A program made the position numbers and the translations under genes. 5,616 nt of DNA, from NCBI GenBank assembly GCA_013812995.1, contig JACCSL010000652.1:1-5616 (forward strand), in the 5' to 3' direction. This stretch comes from Ardenticatenales bacterium (GTDB lineage Bacteria > Chloroflexota > Anaerolineae > Ardenticatenales > Ardenticatenaceae). Numbering within the stretch: the first letter of the stretch is position 1; each line of letters starts with the position of its first letter. Shown in pieces: positions 4,890 through 5,616 of the stretch. The notes beneath the pieces were generated by a model that saw only the letters and a program-made list of their open reading frames with translations, ran no database searches and had not been told where the DNA came from.

Positions 4890-5616
4890 TTAGGGGGAGC
4901 GGCGCGTGAGACGGACTTCGAGCTGTCGGGGGACGGCGCTTACCAGGGTGTAACCTGCGGGGAGGCGAATGACAGGTTCCACGATGTAGGTTCCCTCGCT
5001 CCGCCCAGTCAAATCCAGCGATATCCCAAAGGCAGGATCGCGGCTCAAGGTCGTAGCACTGCCCGGTCCTGCCACGCGGACAATGGCGACGTCTGAGCTA
5101 AGCGTAGCCTGGAGCCCGCTCCCGAGGTTGAGCATCTGGACCGGGGCCGTCAACACCAGCAGCCGGCTTTCCGAAAAAACTTTCAGGCTCACCTGAGCCG
5201 GTATCATCGAGGTCACCGAGATTCTATCACTCAGGACGAGGGTGGGCGTCAGGAAGTAGCTCCCTTCTGTCAGGGAATCTGCCTGCAGCGTGAGTTGAAG
5301 GAGAGAAAGGTCGAGGGTTTCCAGCGCCAGCAGTGGCCCCTCGACGCCGACCGTCACCGAGAGAGGCTCTATCGCCGCCACCTGATTGGGCGACAGCCCT
5401 ACCACGGTCACGGGTAGAAGTAGGTCACGCACGCCGCGCTGCTCGATGATGGTCACCTCGATTTGCTCGGGGATCACCGATTCCGCGCGCAGGCTGTTCG
5501 GCGGGGTGATGCGAGGCTCTACCAGATGCGTGCCCGCGCCCAGCGTCGAGAGGTCGAGGGTAACGATGACCTCGTCCAGGCTGAGATCCTCCAGCTCAAT
5601 GATAGGTCCCTTGAGA
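4890..5616 (-). CDS. YbbR-repeat protein, CdaR-like (5' end beyond the window)
   Basis: The last 241 residues of a gene that stays open to the right edge, so its N-terminus is missing. The visible part is beta-rich and built from YbbR-type repeats. A signature of G-(T/S)-aromatic/His-x-x-x-P, then x-(I/V)P-x-Q-hydrophobic near the end, occurs at visible residues 28-56, 118-146 and 208-236, an exact 90-residue period. Examples are GAGTHLVEP, EGSYFLTP and EGTYIVEP, each followed by VIPEQ, MIPAQ or AVPRQ. YbbR proteins are normally anchored by an N-terminal membrane helix with the repeats outside. In many bacteria CdaR (YbbR) regulates the diadenylate cyclase CdaA and is encoded just after it; here that neighbour would lie past the right edge. 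The chain ends with RLTRRSP and a TAA. A GTG at 5477 is in frame but is internal to the first visible repeat, so it is not the start. Confidence 0.82.
   Translation of the reverse strand, partial: LKGPIIELEDLSLDEVIVTLDLSTLGAGTHLVEPRITPPNSLRAESVIPEQIEVTIIEQRGVRDLLLPVTVVGLSPNQVAAIEPLSVTVGVEGPLLALETLDLSLLQLTLQADSLTEGSYFLTPTLVLSDRISVTSMIPAQVSLKVFSESRLLVLTAPVQMLNLGSGLQATLSSDVAIVRVAGPGSATTLSRDPAFGISLDLTGRSEGTYIVEPVIRLPAGYTLVSAVPRQLEVRLTRRSP

Overview
The window is GC-rich bacterial DNA with six protein-coding genes, one of them cut by the right edge, and about 340 bases of repeat-bearing non-coding DNA on the left. The gene mix suggests a Chloroflexota bacterium, possibly Ktedonobacteria-like: a 3-beta-HSD/OleD-type reductase, an atypical acyl-CoA dehydrogenase, DUF4291, DUF402, a multi-repeat YbbR/CdaR protein and CCCTCTCCC-type palindromes. 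That placement is inference, because there is no rRNA or marker gene here.

Layout from left to right. Positions 1-340 hold no convincing gene but contain a composite REP-like element: two near-perfect hairpins enclosed by a perfect 12-bp inverted repeat. At 341-386 a heptamer tract and a 10-bp inverted repeat lie just upstream of a kinase of the APH(6)/hydroxyurea phosphotransferase family (423-1343, +). That gene converges on an NAD(P)-dependent short-chain reductase of the 3-beta-HSD/OleD type (1404-2375, -). The reductase has no ATG, GTG or TTG codon ahead of its Rossmann motif and appears to start at ATT. It diverges, across 71 bp, from an acyl-CoA dehydrogenase-fold protein (2447-3652, +). 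The stop of that gene overlaps the start of a DUF4291 protein (3649-4296, +) in an ATGA junction. The DUF4291 gene converges, with a 16-bp gap, on a DUF402/FomD-like phosphatase (4313-4840, -). Upstream of the phosphatase on the same strand is the 3' part of a YbbR-repeat gene (4890 to the window end, -).

Three functional groups can be proposed. The divergent reductase and acyl-CoA dehydrogenase-like gene could share regulation and both act on acyl or lipid-like substrates. The dehydrogenase and DUF4291 genes are very likely co-transcribed and translationally coupled. The YbbR and DUF402 genes may form part of a cyclic-di-AMP or nucleotide-related cluster whose cdaA would lie beyond the right edge. 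I see no CRISPR array, transposase, tRNA, rRNA or recognisable defence system. The most unusual features are the ATT start, the nested palindromes and heptamer tract on the left, the missing catalytic Glu in the dehydrogenase, and the probable leaderless start of the DUF402 gene.
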